Below are positions 19,748 to 33,199 of a stretch of DNA of 58,661 nucleotides, piece by piece. The translations under genes were made by a program, and so were the position numbers. Numbering within the stretch: the stretch's first letter is position 1; each line of letters starts with the position of its first letter. Under the pieces are notes generated by a model. That model made no database searches and was not told the origin of the DNA. It worked only from the letters and a program-made list of their open reading frames with translations. The stretch lies in NCBI RefSeq assembly GCF_013185195.1, contig NZ_JAAZWC010000029.1, positions 1-58,661 of the forward strand, read 5' to 3'. The DNA is from Saccharibacillus qingshengii. GTDB taxonomy: Bacteria; Bacillota; Bacilli; Paenibacillales; Paenibacillaceae.

Positions 19748-19753
19748 GTAGAA

Positions 19754-19914
19754 GCTGTTTCATTCCGTTATTCGTAACGGTCTGGTAAATTTGAATATGC
19801 TTACCGTAGACAGTAGGTGCTTTCGGGCTTAATTTCCTACCGAGGTGTGTGATAGAATGTCAGCTCTGCTGATTTCAGTCAAGCCTTCGTACTTCTGCGG
19901 AGGCTTTTCTTATT
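19754..19914 (+). ncRNA. L10 leader with attenuator hairpin
   Basis: The conserved L10-leader core is visible at about 19802-19845: ACCGTAGACAGTAGGTGC, then CTTAATTTCCTACCGAGGT, with GTAGG pairing to CCTAC. In Firmicutes the L10(L12)4 complex binds this leader. An 11-bp stem (AAGCCTTCGTA at 19881-19891, TGCGGAGGCTT at 19896-19906) with a CTTC loop and a T-rich tail follows. It looks like an intrinsic terminator, so excess L10-L12 could cause premature termination. The 109 bases between it and rplJ show no further gene. Confidence 0.82.
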
Positions 19915-20023
19915 GCATGCGCCGCACGTTAAGTTTGACTTGAATGTGGCAAAAGTGGGAGCGGCCGGCTCGCCCGCAGCGGTGGTCCGGCGTTTCACTC
20001 GAATTCAACAGGAGGTGTACGAT

Positions 20024-20530
20024 TTGGCTAACGCAAAAGTGATTCAAACGAAACAAGAAGCGGTAGACGTAATCGCCGGAAAACTGCGCGAAAGCGTATC
20101 GACCGTCGTTGTCGATTATCGTGGTCTGAACGTTTCTCAAGTTACCGAGCTGCGTAAGCAGCTGCGCGAAGCGGGCATCGAGTTCCAAGTTCTCAAAAAC
20201 TCGCTGGTTCGCCGTGCGACTGCAGCTGCCGAACTGAGCGAGCTCGACGCAGTCCTTACAGGACCTACGGCGATCGCTTTCGGAACGGAAGACGTAGTAA
20301 CTCCAGCCAAGATCCTGAGCGACTTCGCAAAAGCGAACGAAGCTCTGGAACTTAAAGGCGGAGTTGTAGAAGGCCGTGTAGTGGGTGCCGACGAACTGAA
20401 AGCACTAGCTTCCCTTCCTTCCCGCGAAGGTTTGCTGTCCATGCTCCTCAGCGTGCTTCAAGCTCCAGTGCGCAACTTCGCACTGGCAGTCAAAGCCGTT
20501 GCAGACAAAGACGAGCAGCAATCCGCGTAA
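20024..20530 (+). CDS. rplJ: Ribosomal protein uL10
   Basis: This 168-aa protein forms the base of the L7/L12 stalk. Family blocks include [19 protein letters not shown] near 25, LKNSLVRRA near 57, GPTAIAFG near 78 and [12 protein letters not shown] near 125; the C-terminal helix carries the L12 dimers. The start is TTG at 20024 after AGGAGGTG, matching the conserved short N-terminus; the longer frame from 19913 begins inside the leader terminator. It is separated from rplL by an unusually long 222 bases. Confidence 0.97.
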   Translation: MANAKVIQTKQEAVDVIAGKLRESVSTVVVDYRGLNVSQVTELRKQLREAGIEFQVLKNSLVRRATAAAELSELDAVLTGPTAIAFGTEDVVTPAKILSDFAKANEALELKGGVVEGRVVGADELKALASLPSREGLLSMLLSVLQAPVRNFALAVKAVADKDEQQSA

Positions 20531-20542
20531 CAAGTTCCGAGA

Positions 20543-20650
20543 ATCGCATAGGCGTACCGAAAAGATCGCATAGGCTTGCCAAAGCGAATCTTGAGGTCGA
20601 ATGGAGCGGACGAAGTCCGAAACGTTCATACGTGCCGAAGCGATTTGAGG
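20543..20650 (+). repeat. Internally repetitive spacer between rplJ and rplL
   Basis: A 22-base tandem duplication (20543-20564 and 20565-20586) shares ATCGCATAGGC at the head of each copy. A second imperfect pair is AAGCGAATCTTGAGG (20582-20596) and AAGCGATTTGAGG (20638-20650). A small hairpin CGGAC-GAA-GTCCG (20607-20619) lies between them. This resembles a dispersed intergenic repeat unit, but only one locus is visible. Confidence 0.6.
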
Positions 20651-20652
20651 AA

Positions 20653-20689
20653 CCGAGTATTCAAGTTTGCTTGAATACTCGGAGTTTTT
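20653..20689 (+). terminator. Terminator-like hairpin between rplJ and rplL
   Basis: A perfect 13-bp stem (CCGAGTATTCAAG at 20653-20665, CTTGAATACTCGG at 20670-20682) with a TTTG loop is followed by AGTTTTTA. It has the form of an intrinsic terminator inside the rplJL operon, 64 bases before rplL. I see no clear promoter between it and rplL. Confidence 0.8.
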
Positions 20690-20752
20690 ATCCAGATTCA
20701 AAACCGACAGCCTTAACCGGCTGATCCCACATACCCTAATGGAGGTTCAATC

Positions 20753-21112
20753 ATGAGTAACGAGCAAATCCTTGAAGCCATCAAAGGCATGACTGTATTG
20801 GAACTGAACGACCTGGTTAAAGCAATCGAAGAAGAATTCGGCGTAACTGCAGCAGCTCCAGTAGCAGCAGCAGGCGGCGCAGTAGCAGCAGAAGCTGAGC
20901 AAACTGAATTCGACGTTATCCTGACAGGCGCTGGCGCTTCGAAGATCAACGTTATCAAAGTTGTTCGCGAAATCACAGGTCTTGGCCTGAAAGAAGCAAA
21001 AGAAGTTGTAGACAACGCTCCAAAAGCAATCAAAGAAAAAGTATCCAAAGAAGAAGCAGAAGCCGTTCAAGCAAAACTGGCTGAAGCTGGCGCTTCCGTA
21101 GAAGTTAAGTAA
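20753..21112 (+). CDS. rplL: Ribosomal protein bL12 (L7/L12)
   Basis: The 119-aa stalk protein recruits translational GTPases and is normally present in four or more copies per ribosome. The N-terminal dimer helix ([20 protein letters not shown]), an alanine-rich hinge (about 40-53) and the C-terminal domain ([35 protein letters not shown]) are all intact. The ATG follows a GGAGG site. Codon use is strongly biased to a few codons, as expected for a very highly expressed gene. Confidence 0.98.
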   Translation: MSNEQILEAIKGMTVLELNDLVKAIEEEFGVTAAAPVAAAGGAVAAEAEQTEFDVILTGAGASKINVIKVVREITGLGLKEAKEVVDNAPKAIKEKVSKEEAEAVQAKLAEAGASVEVK

Positions 21113-21140
21113 TTTCTTCTCAAATTAGCATTACACAGGG

Positions 21141-21184
21141 CAGACCCTCGAAGTTATCCTGCTTCGGGGGTCTGTTCTCGTATT
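21141..21184 (+). terminator. Probable terminator after rplL
   Basis: A 13-bp stem with one G-T pair (21141-21153 and 21162-21174) is followed by TTCTCGTATTT. The T tract is interrupted, so termination may be partial. Confidence 0.65.
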
Positions 21185-21219
21185 TAAGCCTCGGACCAAC
21201 GGCAAAGGGGTGGAAACAG

Positions 21220-21831
21220 TTGTCGGATCATTATTACGCCAACCGTCCTTCTGCGGCACATGACCGCAAGACGGTCGAAGTCGATCTGCGCGGCAGAAAA
21301 GTTCGACTCGTTACCGACGCAGGGGTGTTTTCCAAAAACGGCCTGGACTACGGAAGCCGCGTGCTGATCGAAGCATTGGATTTTCCGGCAGGAGTGGACG
21401 TTTTGGACGTGGGATGTGGTTACGGACCGATCGGAATTGCCGCCGGAATCATGGGAGCCTCAAGTGTCGTAATGCTGGACGTCAACGAGAGAGCCGTAGA
21501 GCTTGCACGTGAGAATGCGGCGGCCAACGGCCTGCTGCAGATCCAGGCGATGCAGAGCGATCTGCTGGAAGCGGTGGCGGAAAAGCGTTTCGATATCATC
21601 ATCAGCAACCCTCCGATTCGAGCGGGCAAGGAAACGGTACACCGGCTGTTCGAACAGGCTTTTTCCTGTTTGAAAGCAAACGGTTCGTTGTGGATCGTCA
21701 TTCAAAAAAAGCAGGGTGCCGCATCGGCAAAAGCCAAGCTGGAAACCATGTTCGAACGGGTAGAGGAAATCACGAAAGACAAAGGGTACCGGATCTATAA
21801 AGCATCCAAAGGAAGCGAAGCGGGGAATTGA
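21220..21831 (+). CDS. Class I SAM methyltransferase, RsmC/YbxB-like
   Basis: This 203-aa methyltransferase is the counterpart of B. subtilis ybxB, in the same place before rpoB. It has the SAM-binding motif VLDVGCGYGPIGIAAG near residue 65, the acidic VVMLDVNERAVELARENA block, and the catalytic NPPIRAGKETVH motif near 128, typical of N2-guanine methyltransferases such as RsmC. The likely target is a guanosine in 16S rRNA, but that is inference from family. The start is TTG at 21220 after AAAGGGG. Confidence 0.88.
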   Translation: MSDHYYANRPSAAHDRKTVEVDLRGRKVRLVTDAGVFSKNGLDYGSRVLIEALDFPAGVDVLDVGCGYGPIGIAAGIMGASSVVMLDVNERAVELARENAAANGLLQIQAMQSDLLEAVAEKRFDIIISNPPIRAGKETVHRLFEQAFSCLKANGSLWIVIQKKQGAASAKAKLETMFERVEEITKDKGYRIYKASKGSEAGN

Positions 21832-21859
21832 AATTTTTCGTGGAAAAACGAAGAAGGTA

Positions 21860-21888
21860 TTGACCTGCCCGGAACACCGTGTTATAGT
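21860..21888 (+). promoter_or_regulatory. rpoB-rpoC promoter
   Basis: TTGACC (21860-21865), a 17-base spacer and TATAGT (21883-21888) form a strong sigma-A promoter. It lies about 370 bases before rpoB, giving a long 5' leader. Confidence 0.9.
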
Positions 21889-21894
21889 TACAAA

Positions 21895-22265
21895 ATGTCA
21901 GTATAGAATGCCCTACGTGGCTTTAGCATATTAAAACGTTGAGAGGCTCCGCAAAACAGCAAAGAAGCGCGGTTTTGTTTGGGGCTTACTATTTTGATGT
22001 GCCGAGGTGCGTATATGGACATTTCTGAAGACAGCGTGAAAGACACGCAGCGACGTTTCAGTATCCAGCATTGATTCATTTGATCCGGCCATGCGACGCT
22101 CTTTTTTCGAATAAACTCGATAAGGGCTTTTCTGCATGTAAGGGGCGTGCCTGTTTTGAGTTCATTATACGTGATTCAAAGTGCGGGCCGCAATGGAATT
22201 TTTAAACTCGGCATTTTCATCCAAAAAGTGCCTAAAGTTGAGTAGACATTGAGGGGTGAGTATAG
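21895..22265 (+). other. Long rpoB leader with possible leader ORF
   Basis: The 370-base untranslated region has no terminator with a clean T run. It holds one clear compound hairpin: CTGAA (about 22025) pairs with TTCAG (about 22057) around an inner GCGTG-AAAGA-CACGC stem (22034-22048). Overlapping this is a 19-codon ORF (22015-22074) starting ATGGACATTTCT after GAGGTG at a workable distance. Whether it is translated or regulates rpoB is unknown. The rest of the leader shows no other gene. Confidence 0.45.
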
Positions 22266-25814
<3,549 letters not shown>

Positions 25815-25857
25815 TCTTTTTTAAAAATCAGGAACCGCATATAGGGAGGGTTGCTCC

Positions 25858-28800
25858 TTGTTGGATGTAAACAACTTCGAGTTTATCAAGATCGGGCTCG
25901 CTTCGCCGGACAAGATTCGTTCTTGGTCCCGCGGCGAGGTGAAGAAGCCGGAAACGATCAACTATCGTACGCTCAAACCGGAGAAAGAAGGTCTTTTCTG
26001 CGAAAAGATCTTCGGACCGACCAAAGACTGGGAATGCCACTGCGGTAAGTACAAACGGGTACGTTATAAAGGCGTCGTCTGCGATCGCTGCGGCGTTGAA
26101 GTTACCCGTGCGAAAGTACGCCGCGAGCGGATGGGCCATATCGAGCTCGCCGCTCCGGTTTCCCACATCTGGTACTTCAAAGGGATTCCGAGCCGTATGG
26201 GCCTGGCGCTGGATATGTCGCCGCGCTCGCTCGAAGAAGTCATTTACTTCGCTTCTTATGTCGTAACCGATCCGGGCGAAACGCCGCTGGAAAGAAAGCA
26301 GCTTCTGTCCGAAAAGGAATACCGCAGCTACCGTGAAAAATACGGCTACGGATTCCATGCCGGAATGGGTGCCGAAGCGGTAAAAAAACTCCTTCAGGAT
26401 ATGGATATCGAAAAAGAACTGGAGTTCCTCAAAGAGGAGCTTCGTACGACGCAAGGGCAGCGCAGAAGCCGGGCGATCAAACGTCTGGAAGTCATCGAAG
26501 CTTTCAAAAGCTCGGGCAACAACCCGGACTGGATGATTCTCGATGTGCTTCCGGTCATTCCTCCGGAACTGCGTCCAATGGTACAGCTGGACGGCGGCCG
26601 CTTCGCGACCTCCGACCTTAACGATCTGTACCGCCGCGTCATCAACCGGAACAACCGTCTGAAAAGACTGCTCGATCTGGGCGCTCCGGACATTATCGTA
26701 CAGAACGAAAAGCGCATGCTGCAGGAAGCGGTAGATGCCCTGATCGACAACGGCCGTCGCGGTCGTCCGGTCACAGGTCCGGGTAACCGTCCGCTCAAAT
26801 CCCTCAGCCATATGCTTAAAGGTAAACAAGGGCGTTTCCGTCAGAACTTGCTCGGTAAACGGGTCGATTACTCCGGCCGTTCGGTTATCGTCGTAGGTCC
26901 TAACCTGAAGATGTACCAATGCGGTCTTCCGAAGGAAATGGCGCTTGAGCTCTTCAAACCTTTCGTTATGAAAGAACTGGTCAATAAAGGTCTGGCCCAT
27001 AACATCAAAAGTGCAAAGCGCAAAGTTGAACGCGTGAGTGCCGAGGTATGGGACGTACTTGAAGAAGTGATCAAGGAGCATCCGGTTCTCTTGAACCGTG
27101 CCCCTACGCTTCACCGTCTGGGTATCCAGGCATTTGAACCGATTCTGGTCGAAGGCAAAGCGATTCGCCTTCACCCGCTCGTATGTACGGCTTACAACGC
27201 CGACTTCGACGGTGACCAGATGGCCGTGCACGTTCCGCTGTCCGCGGAAGCACAGGCGGAAGCCCGCATCTTGATGCTGGCCTCCGGTAACATCCTGAAC
27301 CCGAAAGACGGCAAGCCAGTCGTTACCCCTTCGCAGGATATGGTTCTCGGTGTGTATTACCTGACCATGGATAATAATCAGGCGATGGGTGCAGGCATGA
27401 TCTTGCGGAACGTCAATGAAGCGGTGTCCGCTTATCAGCGCGGCACGGCCGAACTGCATGCTCGCGTAGCCATTCCGGTTAAAGCGCTCAACAAAACAAG
27501 TTTTACCGAGAAACAGCAGGACGCAATGCTGATTACGACAGTAGGTCGGATCATCTTTAACGAGATTTTCCCGGCAAGCTTCCCGTATATCAATGACGCG
27601 ACCCGTGCAAACTTGTTTGATGGTGTAGCAGAAGACTTCTTTATCTATGAAAAAGGTGAGCATGTTACCGATCGCATCATGAACGCTCCGCAAACAAAAG
27701 GCATCGGCAAAGAGTATTTGGGCGAAATCATCGGACGCTGCTTCGAGATTTACCAAACGACTCAAACTTCGATGATCCTCGACGAAATCAAACAGCTCGG
27801 TTTCACGTACTCGACTCGTTCGGGCGTAACCGTAGCCGTTTCCGATGTTGTCGTACCGCCGGAGAAAAAAGCGCTGATGGAAGAGTCGGACAAGAAAGTC
27901 GCGGTTATTACCAACCAGTATCGCCGCGGTTTGATTACCAACGAAGAACGGTATGATCGGGTTATTGAAATCTGGTCGCATGCCAAAGATCAAATCAGTG
28001 ATATTCTGATGAAATCGATGGACCGTTATAACTCCATCATGCTCATGGTCGATTCCAAGGCACGGGGCAACAAATCGCAGATCACCCAGTTGGGCGGCAT
28101 GCGTGGACTGATGGCTAACCCATCGGGTCGGATCATCGAGCTCCCGATCAAGTCCAACTTCCGCGAAGGCCTTACGGTCCTCGAATACTTCCTGTCCACA
28201 CACGGTGCGCGTAAAGGTCTGGCCGATACCGCGCTTCGTACCGCCGACTCGGGTTACCTGACCCGTCGTCTGGTTGACGTGGCCCAGGACGTAATCGTCC
28301 GCGAAGATGACTGCGGCACGGATAAAGGCTTTAGTGTAAGCCGAATCCAAGATGGCAAAGAAGTCATCGAAGATCTGTACGACCGTATTGAAGGCCGCTA
28401 CTGCTTCGAGACCGTTCGTCATCCGCAAACCAAAGAAATCATTGCAACCCGCAATGAATTGATCACTTCCGACAAAGCGGAAGAAATCATCAAAGCGGGT
28501 GTTGAAAAACTGCAAATCCGTTCCGTACTCAGCTGCCGCGCCCGTCATGGCGTATGCAAAAAGTGCTACGGACGAAACCTGGCGACAGGCAAACACGTCG
28601 AAATCGGCGAAGCGGTCGGCATTATTGCGGCTCAATCGATCGGTGAACCAGGAACCCAGCTTACTATGCGTACGTTCCATACCGGCGGCGTTGCCGGCGA
28701 TGACATCACGCAGGGTCTGCCGCGTATCCAGGAGTTGTTCGAGGCCCGTAACCCTAAAGGTCAGGCCACGATCAGTGAAATCGACGGCGTCGTGAAAGAA

Positions 28801-29472
28801 ATCCGCGAAGCGAAAGACCGTCGCGAGATCGAAATTCAGGGCGAAGCCGAAAGCAAAACGTATCTGGTCACCTACGGTTCCCGTCTGCGCGTACGCGAAG
28901 GTGTGACTGTAGAAGCCGGCGACGAGCTGACGGACGGTTCGATCGATCCAAAAGAAATGCTGCGTATCAAAGGAATCCGCGGCGTGCAGAACTATATCCT
29001 TCAGGAAGTTCAGCGCGTATATCGGAACCAGGGCGTAGAAATCAACGACAAGCACGTCGAAGTCATGATTCGTCAGATGCTGCGCAAGATCCGCATCGTC
29101 GATGCAGGCGAAACGACACTGCTGCCGGGATCGTTCGTGGAAATTCACGAGTACGAAAAAGCAAACAAAGAAGCGATGCTGAACGGCAAGGATCCGGCTG
29201 TAGCCAAACCAATCCTGCTGGGTATTACCAAAGCGTCCCTGGAGACCGATTCCTTCCTGTCGGCCGCATCATTCCAGGAAACGACACGGGTACTTACCGA
29301 TGCTGCGATCAAAGGCAAGGTCGACCAACTGCTCGGCTTGAAAGAAAACGTGTTGATCGGTAAACTGATTCCTGCCGGTACCGGTATGAGTCGTTATCGC
29401 AATGTGCGTTTCGAAGATCCGGAAGGTACAAAAAGCGGGCAAGAGTCTCTTGAACCCGTGACTACCGAGTAA
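25858..29472 (+). CDS. rpoC: RNA polymerase beta' subunit
   Basis: The 1204-aa subunit contributes the active site. The start is TTG ([13 protein letters not shown]), after GGAGGG. The zinc-binding N-terminus is [20 protein letters not shown] near residues 60-80. The catalytic motif NADFDGDQM places magnesium ligands at D449, D451 and D453. A second zinc site ([13 protein letters not shown], near 895) and the bridge/trigger region with [16 protein letters not shown] (near 925) are intact. It has the Firmicute architecture, without the large insertions of Proteobacteria. Confidence 0.99.
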   Translation: MLDVNNFEFIKIGLASPDKIRSWSRGEVKKPETINYRTLKPEKEGLFCEKIFGPTKDWECHCGKYKRVRYKGVVCDRCGVEVTRAKVRRERMGHIELAAPVSHIWYFKGIPSRMGLALDMSPRSLEEVIYFASYVVTDPGETPLERKQLLSEKEYRSYREKYGYGFHAGMGAEAVKKLLQDMDIEKELEFLKEELRTTQGQRRSRAIKRLEVIEAFKSSGNNPDWMILDVLPVIPPELRPMVQLDGGRFATSDLNDLYRRVINRNNRLKRLLDLGAPDIIVQNEKRMLQEAVDALIDNGRRGRPVTGPGNRPLKSLSHMLKGKQGRFRQNLLGKRVDYSGRSVIVVGPNLKMYQCGLPKEMALELFKPFVMKELVNKGLAHNIKSAKRKVERVSAEVWDVLEEVIKEHPVLLNRAPTLHRLGIQAFEPILVEGKAIRLHPLVCTAYNADFDGDQMAVHVPLSAEAQAEARILMLASGNILNPKDGKPVVTPSQDMVLGVYYLTMDNNQAMGAGMILRNVNEAVSAYQRGTAELHARVAIPVKALNKTSFTEKQQDAMLITTVGRIIFNEIFPASFPYINDATRANLFDGVAEDFFIYEKGEHVTDRIMNAPQTKGIGKEYLGEIIGRCFEIYQTTQTSMILDEIKQLGFTYSTRSGVTVAVSDVVVPPEKKALMEESDKKVAVITNQYRRGLITNEERYDRVIEIWSHAKDQISDILMKSMDRYNSIMLMVDSKARGNKSQITQLGGMRGLMANPSGRIIELPIKSNFREGLTVLEYFLSTHGARKGLADTALRTADSGYLTRRLVDVAQDVIVREDDCGTDKGFSVSRIQDGKEVIEDLYDRIEGRYCFETVRHPQTKEIIATRNELITSDKAEEIIKAGVEKLQIRSVLSCRARHGVCKKCYGRNLATGKHVEIGEAVGIIAAQSIGEPGTQLTMRTFHTGGVAGDDITQGLPRIQELFEARNPKGQATISEIDGVVKEIREAKDRREIEIQGEAESKTYLVTYGSRLRVREGVTVEAGDELTDGSIDPKEMLRIKGIRGVQNYILQEVQRVYRNQGVEINDKHVEVMIRQMLRKIRIVDAGETTLLPGSFVEIHEYEKANKEAMLNGKDPAVAKPILLGITKASLETDSFLSAASFQETTRVLTDAAIKGKVDQLLGLKENVLIGKLIPAGTGMSRYRNVRFEDPEGTKSGQESLEPVTTE

Positions 29473-29538
29473 CATCGGAGTAGAGAGATCGGGACGGAGG
29501 GGAAGAGCAATCTTCCCTCAAGTCCTGAAATTCTTTGC

Positions 29539-29568
29539 TTGACATAAAGCTCCGCCAAGTGCTAATAT
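29539..29568 (+). promoter_or_regulatory. str-cluster promoter
   Basis: A consensus TTGACA (29539-29544), an 18-base spacer and an extended -10 TGcTAATAT (TAATAT at 29563-29568) lie before the L7Ae-like gene and could drive rpsL, rpsG, fusA and tuf. Confidence 0.85.
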
Positions 29569-29622
29569 AGCAAAGGTGCGTGAGCAGGTAGTGCTGATCC
29601 TGTCTTTTGGAGGATATGCCGA

Positions 29623-29871
29623 ATGTCTAATGATAAAGGACTCCAGGATGCTCATGTCAAAATCGGTACCAAGCAGACTGTGCGAGCGGTCGAACTTGGA
29701 GAAGCTTCCGAAGTTTATGTAGCCATGGACGCAGAGCAGCGGATGATCGCAAAGATCACATCGTTGTGCAGCAAGACCGGCGTAAAGATCACCGAAGTGG
29801 AAACGATGCGAGAGCTCGGCAAAGCTTGCGGGATTGAAGTCGGGGCGGCGATGGTTGCGGTTCTGAAGTGA
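29623..29871 (+). CDS. rplGB: L7Ae-family K-turn-binding protein (YbxF type)
   Basis: This 82-aa protein is the orthologue of B. subtilis YbxF, annotated as an L7Ae-like ribosomal protein that binds RNA kink-turns in vitro. It shows the L7Ae core: VKIGTKQTVRAVELGEASEVYVAMDA, then ITSLCSKTGVKITEVE and ELGKACGIEVGAAMVAVL. It sits between rpoC and rpsL as in Bacillus. Its cellular role is not established. GGAGG precedes the ATG by nine bases. A weak hairpin AAGAAC/GTTCTT (about 29928-29947) lies in the spacer before rpsL. Confidence 0.92.
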   Translation: MSNDKGLQDAHVKIGTKQTVRAVELGEASEVYVAMDAEQRMIAKITSLCSKTGVKITEVETMRELGKACGIEVGAAMVAVLK

Positions 29872-30031
29872 GTAAGCCATAACGATGTAAGAACGTTTTT
29901 GTTTCGGGAGCGTCAAGCGGTCGAGACAAGAACTTTCATTTGTTCTTTTATGAACCGCCTGGGTCTGTGGACTTGGGAAGCTGGTTTGTAACAAGGATGT
30001 TTACCAATATAGGAAGGGGGTGGCAATGAAA

Positions 30032-30454
30032 ATGCCAACTATTAACCAACTCGTCCGTAAAGGACGTCAAGCGAAAGTCGTGAAGTCGAAATCCCCAGCT
30101 CTGCAAAAGGGTTTCAACGCACTCAAACGTGAAGAAACGAACCTGAGCGCCCCGCAAAAACGCGGTGTCTGCACTCGTGTAGGTACGATGACTCCACGTA
30201 AACCAAACTCCGCGCTTCGTAAGTATGCCCGTGTTCGTTTGACGAACCGTATCGAGGTGACTGCTTACATTCCGGGTATCGGACACAACCTGCAAGAACA
30301 CAGCGTCGTGCTGGTTCGCGGAGGTCGCGTAAAGGACTTGGCGGGTGTACGTTACCATATCGTTCGCGGTGCTCTTGATACTGCAGGCGTAAACGGACGT
30401 ATGCAAGCCCGTTCGAAATACGGCGCTAAGCGTCCAAAAGAAAAGAAAAACTAA
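30032..30454 (+). CDS. rpsL: Ribosomal protein uS12
   Basis: This 140-aa decoding-centre protein has a wild-type streptomycin region ([11 protein letters not shown] and [17 protein letters not shown]) with the conserved lysines. The start is placed at the MPTINQL methionine (30032), conserved in the family. An ATG at 30026 would add two residues and has slightly better spacing from GGAAGGGGG, so it is a real alternative. rpsG follows after 46 bases. Confidence 0.96.
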   Translation: MPTINQLVRKGRQAKVVKSKSPALQKGFNALKREETNLSAPQKRGVCTRVGTMTPRKPNSALRKYARVRLTNRIEVTAYIPGIGHNLQEHSVVLVRGGRVKDLAGVRYHIVRGALDTAGVNGRMQARSKYGAKRPKEKKN

Positions 30455-30500
30455 TTTGAGCGCCTGAGGGCGTTCAACTATCGGAGAAAGGGGGATATCC

Positions 30501-30971
30501 ATGCCACGCAAAGGTCCAGTTACCAAAAGAGACGTACTGCCGGATCCGGTGTACAACAGCAAACTGGTTACTCGTTTGATCAACCGCATTATGATCGACG
30601 GTAAACGCGGTGTAGCTCAAAACATCCTTTATAACTCGTTCAAATTGATTCAAGAACGTACGGGCAACGACCCGATGGAAGTCTTTGAAGCTGCAATCAA
30701 GAACATCATGCCGGTTCTCGAAGTTAAAGCCCGTCGTGTAGGCGGCGCCAACTATCAAGTGCCGATCGAAGTCAAGCCAGAAAGACGGACGGCTCTCGGT
30801 CTCCGTTGGCTCGTCAACTACTCCCGCAACCGCGGCGAGAAGACGATGGAAGAGCGTTTGGCGGCTGAAATCATTGATGCATCGAACAACACAGGCGCAT
30901 CCGTGAAGAAACGCGAAGACACGCACAAAATGGCTGAAGCGAACAAAGCGTTTGCTCACTACCGCTGGTAG
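30501..30971 (+). CDS. rpsG: Ribosomal protein uS7
   Basis: The 156-aa protein organises the head of the 30S subunit next to the E site. Family blocks are [20 protein letters not shown], the central [14 protein letters not shown] near 75-90, and the C-terminal [20 protein letters not shown]. It has the usual Firmicute length and an AAAGGGGG site before the ATG. Confidence 0.98.
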   Translation: MPRKGPVTKRDVLPDPVYNSKLVTRLINRIMIDGKRGVAQNILYNSFKLIQERTGNDPMEVFEAAIKNIMPVLEVKARRVGGANYQVPIEVKPERRTALGLRWLVNYSRNRGEKTMEERLAAEIIDASNNTGASVKKREDTHKMAEANKAFAHYRW

Positions 30972-31019
30972 GATTTCGGCTTAGCAACCAAAACTGATTT
31001 TGAAGGGAGAATCCCATTC

Positions 31020-33098
31020 ATGGCAAGAGAGTTCTCCTTGAAAAATACACGTAACATCGGGATCATGGCGCATATTGACGCTGGTAAAACAACGACTACG
31101 GAACGGATTCTGTTCTACACGGGCATCACGCACAAAATCGGTGAAGTACACGATGGCGCAGCGACGATGGACTGGATGGAACAGGAGCAGGAGCGCGGAA
31201 TCACGATTACTTCCGCTGCTACGACCGCTCAATGGCACGGTTACCGCGTCAATATCATTGATACCCCGGGACACGTCGACTTCACAGTTGAAGTTGAACG
31301 TTCCCTTCGTGTATTGGACGGGGCAGTAGGCGTATTCAGTGCCAAAGAAGGTGTCGAGCCTCAGTCGGAAACCGTATGGAGACAGGCTGACCGTTACGGC
31401 GTTCCTCGGATCGCATACGTCAACAAAATGGACATTATCGGTGCGGACTTCCTGAACGTTGTCAAAGATATGGGTGAGCGTCTCCAAGCCAATGCGGTAG
31501 CAATCCAGCTGCCAATCGGTGCGGAAAACGACTTCACGGGTATCATTGACCTCGTCGAGCAAAAAGCTCATATGTACAGAGACGATCTCGGTCAGAACAT
31601 CGACGTTGTCGACATTCCGGAAGAATATCTGGCTCAAGTCGAAGAACTTCGCGCGATCCTGATTGAGAAAGTTTCGGAACTGGACGAAGATTTGACAATG
31701 AAATACCTGGAAGGCGAAGAAATCTCGGTTGACGAGATCAAAGCCGCCCTGCGTAAAGGCGTTGTCGATGTTAAGATCTTCCCGGTTATCTGCGGATCTT
31801 CTTACAAAAACAAAGGTATCCAGCTTATGCTGGACGCTGTTGTTGACTATCTTCCAGCTCCAATCGATGTACCTGCGATTCAAGGTACGCTTGAAGACGG
31901 TACAGAAGCGATTCGTCATTCTTCGGATGAAGAGCCGTTCTCCGCACTTGCTTTCAAGATCATGACAGACCCTTACGTGGGTAAACTGACGTTCTTCCGT
32001 GTATACTCCGGTACGCTTCAATCCGGTTCGTATGTACTGAATGCATCGAAAGGCAAACGTGAGCGGATCGGTCGTATCCTGCAAATGCATGCCAACAGCC
32101 GTCAAGAAATCAGCGTTGTATACTCCGGTGACATCGCTGCAGCCGTTGGTTTGAAAGATACGGGTACAGGTGATACACTGTGTGATGAGAAGAACCCGGT
32201 CATTCTCGAGTCGATGAACTTCCCGGATCCCGTTATCGAGATCGCCGTGGAACCGAAAACCAAAGCCGACCAAGATAAATTGGGCGTCGCTCTTGGTAAA
32301 TTGACAGAAGAAGATCCGACCCTTCGTGCTCACACGGACGAAGAAACCGGCCAGACGATTCTGGCAGGTATGGGTGAACTCCACCTTGATATCATTATCG
32401 ACCGGATGCGTCGGGAATTTAAGGTAGAAACCAACGTGGGTAAACCACAGGTTGCTTACCGCGAAACTTTCCGTCAAGCAGCCCGCGTAGAAGGCAAGTT
32501 CGTTCGTCAATCCGGCGGCCGTGGTCAATACGGTCACGTATGGGTTGAGTTCGAACCGCTGGAGCCGGGTACAGGCAGCCAATTCGAAAGCAAGGTAGTC
32601 GGCGGTTCGGTTCCTCGCGAATACGTACAGCCAGCACTTGCCGGTATCGAAGAACAGATGAAGAGCGGCGTTATCGCGGGCTTCCCGCTGGTAGACGTTA
32701 AAGCGACAATCGTCGACGGCTCTTATCACGATGTCGATTCCAACGAAATGGCGTTCAAAATTGCCGGTTCGATGGCACTCAAAGCAGCGAAGGAAAAGTG
32801 TAACCCTGTCCTGCTTGAGCCAATCATGAAAGTCGAAGTAACGGTTCCCGAGGAGTACATGGGCGACGTTATGGGTATGCTGAGTTCCCGCCGCGGCCGT
32901 ATCGAAGGTATGGATTCCCGCAGTGGCGCTCAAATCATCCGTGCGAAGGTGCCTCTCTCCGAAATGTTCGGTTACTCGACGACTCTGCGCTCCGGTACGC
33001 AAGGACGCGGCGTGTTCTCGATGGAACTTTCTCATTATGAAGAAGTGCCTAAGACAATCGCCGAAGAAATCGTATCGAAGAACAAAGCAGGGGAGTAA
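31020..33098 (+). CDS. fusA: Elongation factor G
   Basis: This 692-aa GTPase drives translocation and, with RRF, ribosome recycling. The P-loop [10 protein letters not shown] is at 17-26, switch II is DTPGHVDFT near 82, and NKMD is near 137. Domains II-V follow, with the domain IV tip region [15 protein letters not shown] near 500. It is complete and matches the canonical bacterial type. It lies 48 bases after rpsG and 101 before tuf. Confidence 0.99.
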   Translation: MAREFSLKNTRNIGIMAHIDAGKTTTTERILFYTGITHKIGEVHDGAATMDWMEQEQERGITITSAATTAQWHGYRVNIIDTPGHVDFTVEVERSLRVLDGAVGVFSAKEGVEPQSETVWRQADRYGVPRIAYVNKMDIIGADFLNVVKDMGERLQANAVAIQLPIGAENDFTGIIDLVEQKAHMYRDDLGQNIDVVDIPEEYLAQVEELRAILIEKVSELDEDLTMKYLEGEEISVDEIKAALRKGVVDVKIFPVICGSSYKNKGIQLMLDAVVDYLPAPIDVPAIQGTLEDGTEAIRHSSDEEPFSALAFKIMTDPYVGKLTFFRVYSGTLQSGSYVLNASKGKRERIGRILQMHANSRQEISVVYSGDIAAAVGLKDTGTGDTLCDEKNPVILESMNFPDPVIEIAVEPKTKADQDKLGVALGKLTEEDPTLRAHTDEETGQTILAGMGELHLDIIIDRMRREFKVETNVGKPQVAYRETFRQAARVEGKFVRQSGGRGQYGHVWVEFEPLEPGTGSQFESKVVGGSVPREYVQPALAGIEEQMKSGVIAGFPLVDVKATIVDGSYHDVDSNEMAFKIAGSMALKAAKEKCNPVLLEPIMKVEVTVPEEYMGDVMGMLSSRRGRIEGMDSRSGAQIIRAKVPLSEMFGYSTTLRSGTQGRGVFSMELSHYEEVPKTIAEEIVSKNKAGE

Positions 33099-33199
33099 TC
33101 CTCGTTTTCACCGCCGGTCGACGGACTCTTTCGGGAATTCGTCTTCCGGATTCAGTTTAACCCAAATAATCTTTCTACATTAAGGAGGAACTGTTTCAA

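Noticed and set aside
19913-20023. Extended N-terminus for rplJ, starting at 19913
   Set aside because: It begins just after the leader terminator, lacks a ribosome site and is absent from L10 proteins. TTG at 20024 after AGGAGGTG is the start.
25828-29148. Very long reverse-strand ORF (1106 aa) opposite rpoC, and similar ones opposite clpC, rpoB, fusA and gltX
   Set aside because: They mirror the codon bias of strongly conserved + strand genes, contain no recognisable domains and have no ribosome sites. They are frame shadows.
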